Source of the DNA: Sphingomonas sp. PP-F2F-A104-K0414
GTDB taxonomy: Bacteria > Pseudomonadota > Alphaproteobacteria > Sphingomonadales > Sphingomonadaceae
DNA length: 64,000 nucleotides
Reading direction: 5' to 3'
Assembly: GCF_004340945.1 (NCBI RefSeq)
Contig: NZ_SLYD01000008.1
Span: 62,001 to 126,000, forward strand
Shown: positions 17,148-26,243 of the stretch, one piece after another
Layout: every line of letters begins with the position of its first letter
How positions within the stretch are numbered: position 1 is the first letter of the stretch
Notes under the pieces: generated by a model
Told to the model about the DNA's origin: nothing
What the model saw: the letters and a program-made list of their open reading frames with translations, nothing else
The model's database searches: none
Translations under genes and position numbers: made by a program

Positions 17148-18371
17148 ATGACGGCCATGTCAACCGAATCGCATATCCTGGTCATCGACGACGATCCCGA
17201 CATCGCCAAGGCGGCGCGGTTGCTGCTCGAGCGGCACGGGATGCGCGTGTCGACCGCGGCGAACCCGGAGGCGGCCTGGGTCTTGCTCGCGGGCGAACCG
17301 ATCGACGTCATCCTGCTCGACCTGAATTTCGCGCGCGGGCGGACCACCGGCGAGGAGGGCTTCACGATGCTCGACCGGCTGATCGCCGCGGACGCGCGCG
17401 CGGTCGTGATCGTCGTCACCGGGCACAGCGGGATCGCGGTGGCGGTTCGCGCAATGCGCAGCGGCGCGACCGATTTCGTGATCAAGCCCTGGAACAACGA
17501 ACGGCTGCTGACCACGGTCGAACGCGGTCTCGCGCTGCGCCGCGCGAGGCTGGAGACCGCCGCGATACCGCCTGTCCATGACGGCATCCTGCTCGGCGAA
17601 AGCGCCGGGATCGCGCGCGCCCGCGACCTGATCGCCCGCGTCGCGCAGACCACCGCGCCGATCCTCGTCCACGGTGCTGCGGGCACCGGCAAGACGCTGA
17701 TCGCCCGGCTGATCCATCAGGCCTCGCTGCATGCCCATTTGCCGCTCGTCACGCTGGATGCCGAGGCGGCGGACGCCGCGGCTATCGCCGAACGCACTGC
17801 GGCCGCAGCTGGTGGGATGCTGGTGATCGACCATATCGACCGACTGCCTCGCGCGCTCAACGGCGTTCTGCTGGCTGCGTTAGATGGCATTCGCGTCATA
17901 GCGACCGCGCGGCTGGATCGCACCGGGATCCGGGCGGCGATCGGCGAAGACGTGCTCGACCGGATCGCCACGATCGAGATCCCGTTGTCCCCGCTCGTCG
18001 ATCGCGTCGGCGACGCGGTGGTGCTCGCCCGCCATTTCCTCGCGCTGTTCGCGTACCGCCATGGCCGGCCGACCATAGCGCTCGACGAAGATGCCGCGCG
18101 CGCGATCGCCGCGGATCGCTGGCCAGACAACGTCCGCGGTCTGCGCCAGACGATCGAACGCGCGGTACTGCTCGGCAACGGCGACCTCATGCTGTCACCC
18201 GCTACCGCCGAGCCCGCAGCGCTCGCGCCCGACCTGTCGCTGGCACGCAACGAAGAGTCCCTGATCACCGCAGCGCTCGAACGCCATGCCTTCAACGTCA
18301 GCCGTGCCGCCGCCCAGCTCGGTCTGACGCGCGCCGCGTTGTATCGACGGATGGCGCGCTATGGCCTCTGA
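17148..18371 (+). CDS. NtrC-like response regulator lacking the sigma-54 contact loop
   Basis: The product has 407 residues. A receiver domain (about 8-130) has the phospho-acceptor D58 in VILLDLNFARG, preceded by VIDDDPDIAKA. An AAA+ domain follows with Walker A GAAGTGKTL, a Walker B-like GGMLVIDHIDR and a WPDNVRGLRQTIERAV sensor region. A C-terminal Fis-type HTH ends the protein (NVSRAAAQLGLTRAALYRRM). The AAA+ domain is short and has no GAFTGA loop, so it is unlikely to activate sigma-54 holoenzyme and more likely acts at a normal promoter. It overlaps the kinase gene by 11 bp. ATG 17157 (MSTES) is an alternative start. Confidence 0.9.
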   Translation: MTAMSTESHILVIDDDPDIAKAARLLLERHGMRVSTAANPEAAWVLLAGEPIDVILLDLNFARGRTTGEEGFTMLDRLIAADARAVVIVVTGHSGIAVAVRAMRSGATDFVIKPWNNERLLTTVERGLALRRARLETAAIPPVHDGILLGESAGIARARDLIARVAQTTAPILVHGAAGTGKTLIARLIHQASLHAHLPLVTLDAEAADAAAIAERTAAAAGGMLVIDHIDRLPRALNGVLLAALDGIRVIATARLDRTGIRAAIGEDVLDRIATIEIPLSPLVDRVGDAVVLARHFLALFAYRHGRPTIALDEDAARAIAADRWPDNVRGLRQTIERAVLLGNGDLMLSPATAEPAALAPDLSLARNEESLITAALERHAFNVSRAAAQLGLTRAALYRRMARYGL

Positions 18372-19557
18372 CCAGGCGCGCGCGATGTTGCGCGCATTGG
18401 TGATCGCCGCGGCCGGTGCAGGCGGCGCGGTTGCCGCCATGCGCGGCCTGTACGCCACCGCATTGCTTGCCGCGCTGATCACGATCTGGATCGCCGCGCT
18501 CGACCTGGTCGATCGCGGTCCTCGACGGCCGCCGGCACCTCCGCCCCCTGCGCCCGTTTTCCCCGGAGAAGAGGAACGGCGCCGCCTGAACGCCTATCTC
18601 GATCTGTCGCCCGCCCCCTTGGTCGCGCTCGACGACGGTCGGCTGCGCGTCGTCAACCGCGCCGCGCGGCGCTTGCTTGGCGCTAGCGATCTGGTCGCCG
18701 ATCCACCCGAGGGGCTCGTCGCGGCGCTCTCGGAAACCCGCCCCGGCCGCACCGTCACGATCGACATCGGCCAAGACGCCGACGTCCGCAGCTTCGCGCT
18801 TGCCACCGGCGATCTCGCGCTGACCGGCCGGATGACGCGGATCGGCGCGCTGATCGACATCGACGCCGAACTAAAGGCCGCGGAAGCCGCCGCATTGCGC
18901 GATCTCGTCCAGGTGCTGAGCCATGAGATCGTCAACGCGCTCACCCCGATCGCCTCGCTCGCCGAGACCGCGGTGGCGATGCTCGACGATCCCGAGCCTG
19001 CGCTGCCCAAGATCCGCGAGGCGATCGAGACCGTCGCGCGCCGCGCCGCCAGCCTGCATCGTTTCGGCGAAAGCTACCGTACGCTCGCAAAGCTGCCCTT
19101 GCCGATCCCCGCGCGGATCCCGCTTACGGGATTTGTGAACGACCTTACGGCGTTGTTCACGATCAGATGGCCCCACATCGCCTTCACCGCCGATCTTGAG
19201 GAGGCGCCGGCGTTTCTGCTGGCCGATCCTGATCAATTGACCGCCGCAATTTGGGCGGTGCTGCAAAACGCAGCGGAGGCGTTGGACGCCACGCCTGCTC
19301 CTCACGTCACGCTGGCTATCCAGGCCCGCGTCGGCGAAACGCGCATAACCATGACGGACAACGGACCCGGTATTCCTGCTGAGAACCTGAAGGATATCTT
19401 CCGACCCTTTTTCACGACGAAACAGGCGGGCAGCGGAATAGGGCTGGCCCTCGCTCGCCAGATCGTTCGTGGCCATAATGGCGACCTTACGCTCACCCAT
19501 TCCCTCGCGGGGCAAACCCGGTTTGAAAGCATCCTTCCGTCGGTCGCGGCGCCGTGA
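18361..19557 (+). CDS. Membrane-linked sensor histidine kinase (NtrB/NtrY-like)
   Basis: The product is a 398-residue kinase. It has two short N-terminal hydrophobic segments (VIAAAGAGGAVAAM and ATALLAALITIWIAALDLV), a proline-rich linker, a PAS-like domain (about 75-170), an H-box LSHEIVNALTP with H188, an N-box VLQNAAEAL, and the G boxes DNGPGIP and GSGIGLALARQI. No large periplasmic sensor domain is present, so the signal is probably sensed in or at the membrane. Its start codon lies within the last codons of the response regulator, so it is the cognate kinase for the divergent export operon, in the manner of other systems pairing FtsX-type transporters with their own two-component pair. 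Confidence 0.93.
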   Translation: MASDQARAMLRALVIAAAGAGGAVAAMRGLYATALLAALITIWIAALDLVDRGPRRPPAPPPPAPVFPGEEERRRLNAYLDLSPAPLVALDDGRLRVVNRAARRLLGASDLVADPPEGLVAALSETRPGRTVTIDIGQDADVRSFALATGDLALTGRMTRIGALIDIDAELKAAEAAALRDLVQVLSHEIVNALTPIASLAETAVAMLDDPEPALPKIREAIETVARRAASLHRFGESYRTLAKLPLPIPARIPLTGFVNDLTALFTIRWPHIAFTADLEEAPAFLLADPDQLTAAIWAVLQNAAEALDATPAPHVTLAIQARVGETRITMTDNGPGIPAENLKDIFRPFFTTKQAGSGIGLALARQIVRGHNGDLTLTHSLAGQTRFESILPSVAAP

Positions 19558-19610
19558 TGGCAACGCCGTCGAAGCCGTTGCACCGCGATCACGCTTGGCT
19601 TGCGCTTGCG

Positions 19611-19624
19611 TGTTACCGCTCCCA
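19611..19624. promoter_or_regulatory. LacI-type operator-like site upstream of the aldehyde dehydrogenase
   Basis: TGTTACCGCTCCCA fits the LacI-family core pattern TGxxAxCGxTxxCA with the central CG. It lies 75 bp ahead of the aldehyde dehydrogenase start. LacI-type repressors commonly control sugar and sugar-acid catabolic genes in sphingomonads, which fits the enzyme. No repressor is encoded nearby. Confidence 0.35.
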
Positions 19625-19699
19625 CTAATACTGCATGCGCAACGCTCGCCGGCCCCGACGCGATGGTCCGGCGGGCATCGACTGACCTGGAGAATTGAT

Positions 19700-21253
19700 A
19701 TGGACGGCACCTTCCCGATCGGCGCGCGCGCCGTGAGCAGCGACGTCACCTTCCTCGCGATCGACCCGTCGACGGATGCAAGGATCGAGCCCGCCTTCGC
19801 GGTATCGAGCGAGGCCGATGTCGCCGAGGCGTGCACGCTCGCCGCAGCGGCGTTCGACGTTTTCCGCGAGATCGATCCCGAGGCTCGCGCAGTATTTCTC
19901 GAGACGATCGCCGACGAGATCGAGGCGATCCACGAGCCGCTCGTCGCGCGCGCGATCCAAGAGAGTGGCCTGCCCCGGCCGCGCCTCGAGGGTGAGCGCG
20001 GTCGTACCACCGGCCAGCTTCGCCTGTTCGCCAAGCATCTGCGCGCCGGCACTTGGGCGTCGGTCGTGATCGACGAGGCGCAGCCCGACCGCAAGCCGAT
20101 GCCGCGGTCCGATCTGCGCCAGCGTCGGATCGCGGTCGGTCCGGTCGCGGTGTTCGGGGCGTCGAACTTCCCGCTCGCCTTCTCGGTCGCGGGCGGCGAC
20201 ACCGCCTCCGCGCTGGCGGCCGGTTGCCCGGTCGTGGTCAAGGGTCACCCCGCACATCCCGGCACGTCGGTGATGGTCGGCAAGGCGATCCAGGCCGCAG
20301 TCGCCAAATGCGGCTTGCCCGAAGGCGTGTTCTCGCTGGTCCAGGGTCCGGCGAACGAGCTCGGCGCGGCGCTCGTCACCGATCCGCGGATCAAGGCGGT
20401 CGGCTTTACCGGGTCGCGTGGCGGTGGCCTCGCGCTGGTCAAGCTCGCCGCAGCACGTCCCGAGCCGATCCCGGTCTATGCCGAGATGAGCAGCATCAAC
20501 CCGGTGATCCTGTTCCCCGCGGCGCTCGCGGCGCGCGGCGAGGCGCTTGGCAAGGCGTATGTCGGGTCGCTGACGATGGGGTCGGGGCAGTTCTGCACCA
20601 ACCCCGGCATCGTCGTCGCGGTCGATAGCCCCGATCTCGACGTGTTCGTCGAGGCAGCGGCTGCCGCCCTGGGTGAGGCCGCGCCGCAGGTGATGCTCAC
20701 CCCGGGCATCCATGCCAGCTACGAACAGGGCGTATCGGCGCTCGCCGGGCACGACTCGGTCGAGACACTCGCGCGCGGTACCGAGGCCGAGGGCGCAAAC
20801 CGCGGTCGTGCCGCGCTGTTCTCGACCACCGGCAAGGCGTTCGTCGCCGATCCGGCGCTGTCGCACGAAGTGTTCGGTGCGGCCTCGATCATCGTCCGCT
20901 GCGCCGATCTCGCCGAGGTTCACAGCGTACTGGAAAAGATCGAGGGTCAGCTCACGATCACGCTGCAGATCGACGAGGGCGACTATGCCGACGCCGCCGC
21001 GCTGGTGCCGGTGCTCGAGCGCAAGGCTGGGCGCATCCTCGCCAACGGTTGGCCGACGGGTGTCGAGGTTGCGCCGGCGATGGTGCATGGCGGCCCCTTC
21101 CCGGCCACCTCGGACCCACGCACGACCTCGGTCGGCACCGCGGCGATCGAGCGCTTCCTGCGCCCGGTCTGCTACCAGGATCTGCCCGACGCACTGCTGC
21201 CCAAGGCGGTCAAGCACGGCAACCCGCTGAACCTGCCGCGCACCGAGGGCTGA
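19700..21253 (+). CDS. Aldehyde dehydrogenase (alpha-ketoglutaric semialdehyde dehydrogenase type)
   Basis: The product is a 517-residue NAD(P)+-dependent enzyme expected to oxidise 2,5-dioxopentanoate to 2-oxoglutarate at the end of non-phosphorylative pentose or uronate degradation. Key parts are the VAVFGASNFPLAF coenzyme-binding segment, VVVKGHPAHPGTS, the glycine-rich FTGSRGGGLAL, general-base E262 in AEMSSINPV, and nucleophile C299 in GSGQFCTNPG. AEMSSINP and the long C-terminus match the KGSADH group rather than ordinary betaine-type enzymes. ATG 19700 follows CTGGAGAATTGAT; the longer frame upstream overlaps the kinase gene and is not family-like. No other pathway genes are adjacent. 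Confidence 0.88.
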   Translation: MDGTFPIGARAVSSDVTFLAIDPSTDARIEPAFAVSSEADVAEACTLAAAAFDVFREIDPEARAVFLETIADEIEAIHEPLVARAIQESGLPRPRLEGERGRTTGQLRLFAKHLRAGTWASVVIDEAQPDRKPMPRSDLRQRRIAVGPVAVFGASNFPLAFSVAGGDTASALAAGCPVVVKGHPAHPGTSVMVGKAIQAAVAKCGLPEGVFSLVQGPANELGAALVTDPRIKAVGFTGSRGGGLALVKLAAARPEPIPVYAEMSSINPVILFPAALAARGEALGKAYVGSLTMGSGQFCTNPGIVVAVDSPDLDVFVEAAAAALGEAAPQVMLTPGIHASYEQGVSALAGHDSVETLARGTEAEGANRGRAALFSTTGKAFVADPALSHEVFGAASIIVRCADLAEVHSVLEKIEGQLTITLQIDEGDYADAAALVPVLERKAGRILANGWPTGVEVAPAMVHGGPFPATSDPRTTSVGTAAIERFLRPVCYQDLPDALLPKAVKHGNPLNLPRTEG

Positions 21254-21272
21254 TCGACTCGAAGTGATAGGG

Positions 21273-21304
21273 AAGAGGGCGCTGCCGTACGGAAGCGCCC
21301 TCTT
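21273..21304 (+). terminator. Hairpin terminator after the aldehyde dehydrogenase
   Basis: AAGAGGGCGCT (21273-21283) and AGCGCCCTCTT (21294-21304) are perfect 11-bp arms with a 10-base loop, starting 20 bp after the stop codon. The T-tract is short, as is common in GC-rich alphaproteobacteria. Confidence 0.7.
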
Positions 21305-21363
21305 GGGTTCTGCCGGTGGCACGGTGTCCGCCGGAAGCTGCTGCGCCCAACGCATTCAAACGC

Positions 21364-21447
21364 CGTCACCCCAGCAAAAGCTGGGGTATCAGGCTTGGCG
21401 CAGGGATCGCTCGTCACGGGGATACCCCAGCTTTCGCTGGGGTGACG
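21364..21447. repeat. Inverted pair of sphingomonad REP-like repeats
   Basis: A 27-bp unit with inner dyad CCCCAGC/GCTGGGG (21364-21390) is repeated in inverted orientation at 21421-21447 with one or two differences, separated by 30 bp. Each unit is itself a hairpin. Units of this kind are scattered between genes in sphingomonads. Here it lies ahead of the hybrid kinase. Confidence 0.75.
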
Positions 21448-21526
21448 GGTGTTTGGATACGGCGCATGCCATCCCTAACCACGCGAATTCATTGACACGC
21501 GTGCGCCGCATACGCACTAGTCCGGC

Positions 21527-24500
21527 ATGACAATCCCAGTCGCGTCGCGCACCATTTCCCTGCCAGACGACCTTGCAGGCTATATCGACGATCTCACCGC
21601 CGCCGGCCACGGCGACGCCACCATGATCCTCCGCACCGCGCTCGAACGGATGCGCGACGGCGAAGCGACATCGTCGAGCGAAAGCCTGATCGGTGGCGGC
21701 GAATGCGGCATGCTGGTCCGCCAGCGCGACTGGAGCGCGACCTCGCTCGGCCCGATCGACTCATGGCCCGCCGAGCTCCGCGTCACGCTCGCCAACATCC
21801 TCAACTCGCCGGTCGCCAAGGTCGTGATGTGGGGTCCCGAGCACATCATGCTCTACAACGACAGCTACCGTGCCGTCGCCGGCGACCGCCACCCCGCCGC
21901 GCTCGGCAGCCCGGTCGCGACCGCGTTCCCCGAAGTGTGGGACTGGAACCGCGCCGTCCTCGAAGCCGGCTTCCGCGGCGAGACCGTCGCCTATCGCGAT
22001 CAGCCGATCCTGTTCCAGCGCCCCGACGGCCCCGAGACGCTGACGCTCGACCTGTTCTACACGCCCGTCTACCGCCCGCATGCCGGCGTCGGCGGCGTGC
22101 TATGCACGATGGTCGACAATACCGGCCGGGTCGAAGCCGAGCACCGTCTCGCCGCCAGCGAAGCCGAACTGCGCCGGATCACCGATGCGGTGCCCATGCT
22201 GATCTCGTACATCGACCGCGATCACGTCTATCGCCTGGCGAATGCGCAGTACGAGGAGTGGCTGGGCGCCAACCCCGAAGCCATGATCGGCAGACCCGTC
22301 CGCGACGTCCTCGGCGACGCGGTCTATCAGGATCGCCGCCCCTCATTCGACCGAGCGCTGGCCGGCGAAAGCTTCACCGCGCAGACCGTCTTTCCGCATC
22401 GCGACGGTCGCGCGCGCCGTGCCGAATTTCGTTACGTGCCACACATCGCGGCGGATGGCGCGATCCCTGGCATCTACGTGCTCGGCATCGACGTCGAGGA
22501 GCGCGCCGAGCGCGAAGCGGCGATCGGCATCAGCAACGGCCGCTTCCGCACCGCGATGGACGCGGTCCACGGCGTACTCTGGACCAACAGCCCGGATGGC
22601 CGGATGATCGGCGAACAGCCCGGTTGGGCGGCGCTGACCGGCCAGTCGATCGACGAATACCAGAATTTCGGCTGGGCCGACGCGATCCACCCGGACGATG
22701 TCGCGTCGACGATCAAGGCCTGGACTGCTGCCGTCCTTAGCAAGTCGATGTTCGTTTTCGAGCACCGCGTCCGTCGGCACTGCGGGACGTGGCGCACTTT
22801 CGCGGTACGCGGCCTGCCGATGTTCGACCACGCCGGCGAAATCCTCGAATGGGTCGGCGTCCACACCGACATCACGCATCAGCGCGCTGCCGAGGCCGCC
22901 TTGCGCGAACAGGCCGAGGCGCTCGCGCGGCAAGTCCGCCACCGCGAGCGCGCCGAGGATCAGCTCCGCCAGCTCAACGAGACGCTCGAAGCGCGCGTGA
23001 TCCGCGAGATCGACGAACGTCGCCAGGCCGAAGCCAAGCTCGCCCAGTCGCAGAAGATGGAGACCGTCGGCAAGCTCACCGGCGGCGTCGCGCACGACTT
23101 CAACAATCTGCTCCAGGTCGTCTCTGGCAATCTCCAGCTGCTCGGCAAGAATCTGGCGGGCAATGCGCGCGCCGAACGTTGGGTCGAGAATGCGATGGCG
23201 GGCGTATCGCGCGGGTCGAAGCTCGCCGCCCAGCTGCTCGCGTTCGGCCGTCGCCAGGCGCTCGAGCCCAAGGTCGTCAACGTCACGCGGTTCGTGCGCG
23301 GGATGGACGACATGCTCCGTCGCGCGATCGGCGAAGGCATCGAGATCGAGACGGTGGTCGGCGGTGGCCTGTGGAACACCTTCATCGACCCCGCGCAGAT
23401 CGAGAACGCGCTCCTGAACCTCGCGATCAACGCGCGCGACGCGATGGAGGGCCAAGGCAAGCTGACCATCGAACTCGGCAACGCGCACCTCGACGACAGT
23501 TATGCACAGGGTCATGACGAGGTCGAGGCAGGACAATATGTCATGCTCGCCGTGTCCGACACCGGCACCGGCATGAGCCCGGAGATCATCGAAAAGGTCT
23601 TCGAACCGTTCTTCTCGACCAAGAGCGAGGGCAAGGGCTCGGGCCTCGGCCTGTCGATGGTCTATGGCTTCGTCAAACAGTCCGGCGGCCATGTGAAGAT
23701 CTATTCCGAGGTCGGCGAAGGCACCACGATCAAGCTCTATCTACCACGCGCGATGGGGAGCGAGGACGTCGAGGTCGTCGCCGATGCCAGCCCGATCTCC
23801 GGCGGCACCGAGACCGTGCTGGTGGTCGAGGACGATGACGAGGTCCGCGGCACGGTCGTCGAGCTGCTCACCGATCTCGGCTACAGCGTGCTGAAGGCAG
23901 TCGACGCGGCCAGCGCGCTGAACGTGGTCGAGAGCGGCGTGCCGATCGATATCCTGTTCACCGACGTCGTGATGCCCGGCACGCTGAAAAGTCCTGAACT
24001 CGCGCGGAAGGCCAAGGAACGCCTGCCCGATCTCGCGGTGCTGTTCACGTCTGGCTATACCGAGAACTCGATCGTTCATGGCGGCAAGCTCGATGCGGGT
24101 CTCGAGCTGTTGTCGAAGCCATACACGCGGGAAGCCCTTGCGCGGAAATTCCGCCAGGTGCTCGCCAATCGCCAGCGCTCGGGCAGCCCCGCCGCCAAGG
24201 CCGCGCGCGACGCACGGATCGAGGCCGATCGTCGGCTCGACACGCCTGCCCGCCGCACCGTGCTGCTGGTCGAGGACGACGCGCTGATCCGCGCCAACAC
24301 CGCCGAGATGTTGCAGGGCAGCGGCTTCGTGGTGGTCGACGCGGCGAGCGCGGAGGACGCGATGACCGCGCTCCAGACCGTGCCGATCGATGCGCTGGTG
24401 ACCGACGTAAACCTGCCGGGCGTGTCCGGACCGGACTTTGCACGGACCGCGCGGGCGTTGCGGCCTGGCGTCGGCATCGTCTTCGCGACCGGCGACACCG

Positions 24501-24655
24501 CATCGGTCGCTGACGAGACCGATGCGATCATGCTGGAGAAGCCGTACGGCCTCGACGCGCTCGCAGCCGCGGTGCTGGCATCGCTCGGCGAAACGATACT
24601 TGCGGATCCGCTGGAGGCCGCAACACCGACGGTTCGCCTGACCGACGCAAAATAG
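21527..24655 (+). CDS. Hybrid sensor histidine kinase with PAS domains and two receivers
   Basis: The product is a 1042-residue soluble hybrid kinase. The first 50 residues (RTISLPDDLAGYIDDLTAAG onward) look like a ribbon-helix-helix segment of the ParD antitoxin type. Next are a PAS-like domain (about 60-205, SATSLGPIDSWPAEL), two further PAS domains (about 215-330 and 340-455), a coiled coil, an H-box GGVAHDFNNLLQV, HATPase boxes (NLAINARDAM, DTGTGM, GSGLGLSMVYGF), then two receivers: TVLVVEDDDEVRG with a DVVMPG acceptor, and TVLLVEDDALIRA with a DVNLPG acceptor. No membrane helix is present, so the signal is cytoplasmic. It is paralogous to the kinase at 26244-28463. Confidence 0.93.
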   Translation: MTIPVASRTISLPDDLAGYIDDLTAAGHGDATMILRTALERMRDGEATSSSESLIGGGECGMLVRQRDWSATSLGPIDSWPAELRVTLANILNSPVAKVVMWGPEHIMLYNDSYRAVAGDRHPAALGSPVATAFPEVWDWNRAVLEAGFRGETVAYRDQPILFQRPDGPETLTLDLFYTPVYRPHAGVGGVLCTMVDNTGRVEAEHRLAASEAELRRITDAVPMLISYIDRDHVYRLANAQYEEWLGANPEAMIGRPVRDVLGDAVYQDRRPSFDRALAGESFTAQTVFPHRDGRARRAEFRYVPHIAADGAIPGIYVLGIDVEERAEREAAIGISNGRFRTAMDAVHGVLWTNSPDGRMIGEQPGWAALTGQSIDEYQNFGWADAIHPDDVASTIKAWTAAVLSKSMFVFEHRVRRHCGTWRTFAVRGLPMFDHAGEILEWVGVHTDITHQRAAEAALREQAEALARQVRHRERAEDQLRQLNETLEARVIREIDERRQAEAKLAQSQKMETVGKLTGGVAHDFNNLLQVVSGNLQLLGKNLAGNARAERWVENAMAGVSRGSKLAAQLLAFGRRQALEPKVVNVTRFVRGMDDMLRRAIGEGIEIETVVGGGLWNTFIDPAQIENALLNLAINARDAMEGQGKLTIELGNAHLDDSYAQGHDEVEAGQYVMLAVSDTGTGMSPEIIEKVFEPFFSTKSEGKGSGLGLSMVYGFVKQSGGHVKIYSEVGEGTTIKLYLPRAMGSEDVEVVADASPISGGTETVLVVEDDDEVRGTVVELLTDLGYSVLKAVDAASALNVVESGVPIDILFTDVVMPGTLKSPELARKAKERLPDLAVLFTSGYTENSIVHGGKLDAGLELLSKPYTREALARKFRQVLANRQRSGSPAAKAARDARIEADRRLDTPARRTVLLVEDDALIRANTAEMLQGSGFVVVDAASAEDAMTALQTVPIDALVTDVNLPGVSGPDFARTARALRPGVGIVFATGDTASVADETDAIMLEKPYGLDALAAAVLASLGETILADPLEAATPTVRLTDAK

Positions 24656-24666
24656 AACGTCGGAGC

Positions 24667-24791
24667 GATCCTCCCCCCGCCAGGGGGAGGTGGCGCTGAA
24701 GGCGACGGAGGGGAGGGCCCGGAACGTACGTTTCCCCTCCCTCCCCCTCCGTCAGGCTGCGCCTGCCACCTCCCCCTGGCGGGGGAGGATT
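24667..24791. repeat. Long inverted repeat after the hybrid kinase
   Basis: A GC-rich arm of about 24 bp near 24669-24694 (CCGCCAGGGGGAGGTGGC core) is mirrored near 24764-24789 (GCCACCTCCCCCTGGCGG core) across about 70 bp that themselves contain GGGGAGGG/CCCTCCCC. It is an intergenic repeat of the sphingomonad type and could also serve as a terminator between the kinase and the next gene. Confidence 0.7.
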
Positions 24792-24890
24792 GAGACCTTA
24801 TCGGTCCGCGGTGACTCACATCAATTGCGCCCTCGCTCTCCCGCCCCATATTCTGGTCGAAGGTCGCGCCCAGCGACTGAAGGATCTGAT

Positions 24891-26237
24891 TTGACCGAAG
24901 ACCGCGGCAGCAAAGCCAGCGCAGGACGCGCGATTCCCAGTGGCCGTCTCGCGCGTCTCGGCGTTTTTGGACGTCTCGCCGGTGGTGTCGCCGGCGGGGT
25001 CGTCGCCGAAGGTGCACGGCGGCTCGCCAGTGGCGAACGCCCGAGCATGGGCGATCTGCTGCTCACGCCAGCGAACGCCACGCGCGTCGCCGACCAGCTC
25101 TCGCACCTGCGCGGCGCGGCGATGAAGCTTGGCCAGATGATCTCGATGGACGCGGGCGACATGCTCCCGCCCGAACTCGCGACGATCCTCGCCAAGCTCC
25201 GTAACAACGCGCACCACATGCCACCGCAACAGCTCGACCGCGTGCTCGCCACCGAATGGGGCAAGGACTGGCGGCGTCGGTTCGCGCATTTCCAGGCGCA
25301 CCCGGTCGCCGCCGCGTCGATCGGCCAGGTCCACCGCGCGCGCCTGCCCGACGGATCGGAACTGGCGATCAAGGTCCAGTATCCCGGCGTGAAGGACAGC
25401 ATCGACGCCGATGTCGACAACGTCGCCACGCTACTCCGCGTGTCGGGGCTGTTGCCCAAGTCGCTCGACATCGCCCCGCTGCTCAACGAGGCGAAGCGCC
25501 AGCTCCACGAGGAGGCCGACTATCTGCGCGAGGCGACGATGCTCGCGCGCTACGGCGAACTCCTGGCGGGCGAGAGCGCGTTCGTCGTGCCATCGCTGGT
25601 CGCCGACCTGACGACACCGCGCGTGCTGGCGATGAGCTTCGTCACCGGCGTGCCCGTCGAGTCGCTCGAAACCGCTCCCCAGGAGGTGCGTGATCGGGTG
25701 ATGCATGATCTGATCTCGCTGGTCCTTCGAGAATTGTTCGACTGGCGACTGATGCAGACCGATCCGAACTTTGCCAATTACCGCTGGCAGCCCGACACCG
25801 AAAAGCTCGTGCTGCTCGATTTCGGCGCGGCGCGACCGCTGCCTGCCGAAACCGGCGAAGGCTATCGCCGCCTGCTCGCCGCCGCAGTGGCTGGCGACCG
25901 CGATGCGGTTCGCGAGGCCGCCATCGCTGCGGGTTTCCTCGGCGAGGCGGCGGTGGTCCGGCATCGAGCCTTGGTCGACCGGATGATCGACGTGATCCTC
26001 GGCGAGCTCGCCAAGCCCGGCCCGTTCGACTTTGGCGACCGCGCGTTCGTCGGCGTGCTTCGCGAGCAGGGCACCGAGATCGCGCGCGATCGCGAGACGT
26101 GGCACCTTCCGCCGATCGACACGCTGTTCGTCCAGCGCAAGATCAGCGGCACGGCGTTGTTGGCTGCCCGGTTGAAGGCGAAGGTCGATATCCGGACGAT
26201 GGTCGCCGCCTATTGCGCCGCAGCGCCGGTTGACTGA
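24891..26237 (+). CDS. ABC1/UbiB family atypical kinase
   Basis: The product is a 448-residue member of the ABC1/AarF/UbiB kinase-like family, linked in other organisms to isoprenoid quinone and lipid metabolism. Family marks are the KxGQ motif (AAMKLGQMISMDAGDMLP), the alanine-rich nucleotide loop AAASIGQVHRARLPDG, IKVQYPGV, and the catalytic-like LMQTDPNFANYRW and LLDFGAARPLP. I start at TTG 24891 because AAGGA lies six bases upstream and the protein then begins TEDRGSKASAG; upstream codons in the open frame fall in the intergenic repeat. The usual C-terminal membrane helices of UbiB are not obvious. Confidence 0.88.
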   Translation: MTEDRGSKASAGRAIPSGRLARLGVFGRLAGGVAGGVVAEGARRLASGERPSMGDLLLTPANATRVADQLSHLRGAAMKLGQMISMDAGDMLPPELATILAKLRNNAHHMPPQQLDRVLATEWGKDWRRRFAHFQAHPVAAASIGQVHRARLPDGSELAIKVQYPGVKDSIDADVDNVATLLRVSGLLPKSLDIAPLLNEAKRQLHEEADYLREATMLARYGELLAGESAFVVPSLVADLTTPRVLAMSFVTGVPVESLETAPQEVRDRVMHDLISLVLRELFDWRLMQTDPNFANYRWQPDTEKLVLLDFGAARPLPAETGEGYRRLLAAAVAGDRDAVREAAIAAGFLGEAAVVRHRALVDRMIDVILGELAKPGPFDFGDRAFVGVLREQGTEIARDRETWHLPPIDTLFVQRKISGTALLAARLKAKVDIRTMVAAYCAAAPVD

Positions 26238-26243
26238 CTGGAT

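Noticed and set aside
18871..21355. Very long minus-strand open frames over the kinase and aldehyde dehydrogenase
   Set aside because: They are Arg/Asp/Gly-rich mirror frames caused by high third-position GC; the plus strand has clear enzymes with full motifs.
21527..21680. Type II toxin-antitoxin system based on the RHH-like segment
   Set aside because: No toxin frame follows; the segment is fused in frame to a kinase.
24667..24791. CRISPR array or phage att site from the GC-rich repeats
   Set aside because: Only one inverted pair, no regular spacers and no cas genes; it is an intergenic inverted repeat.
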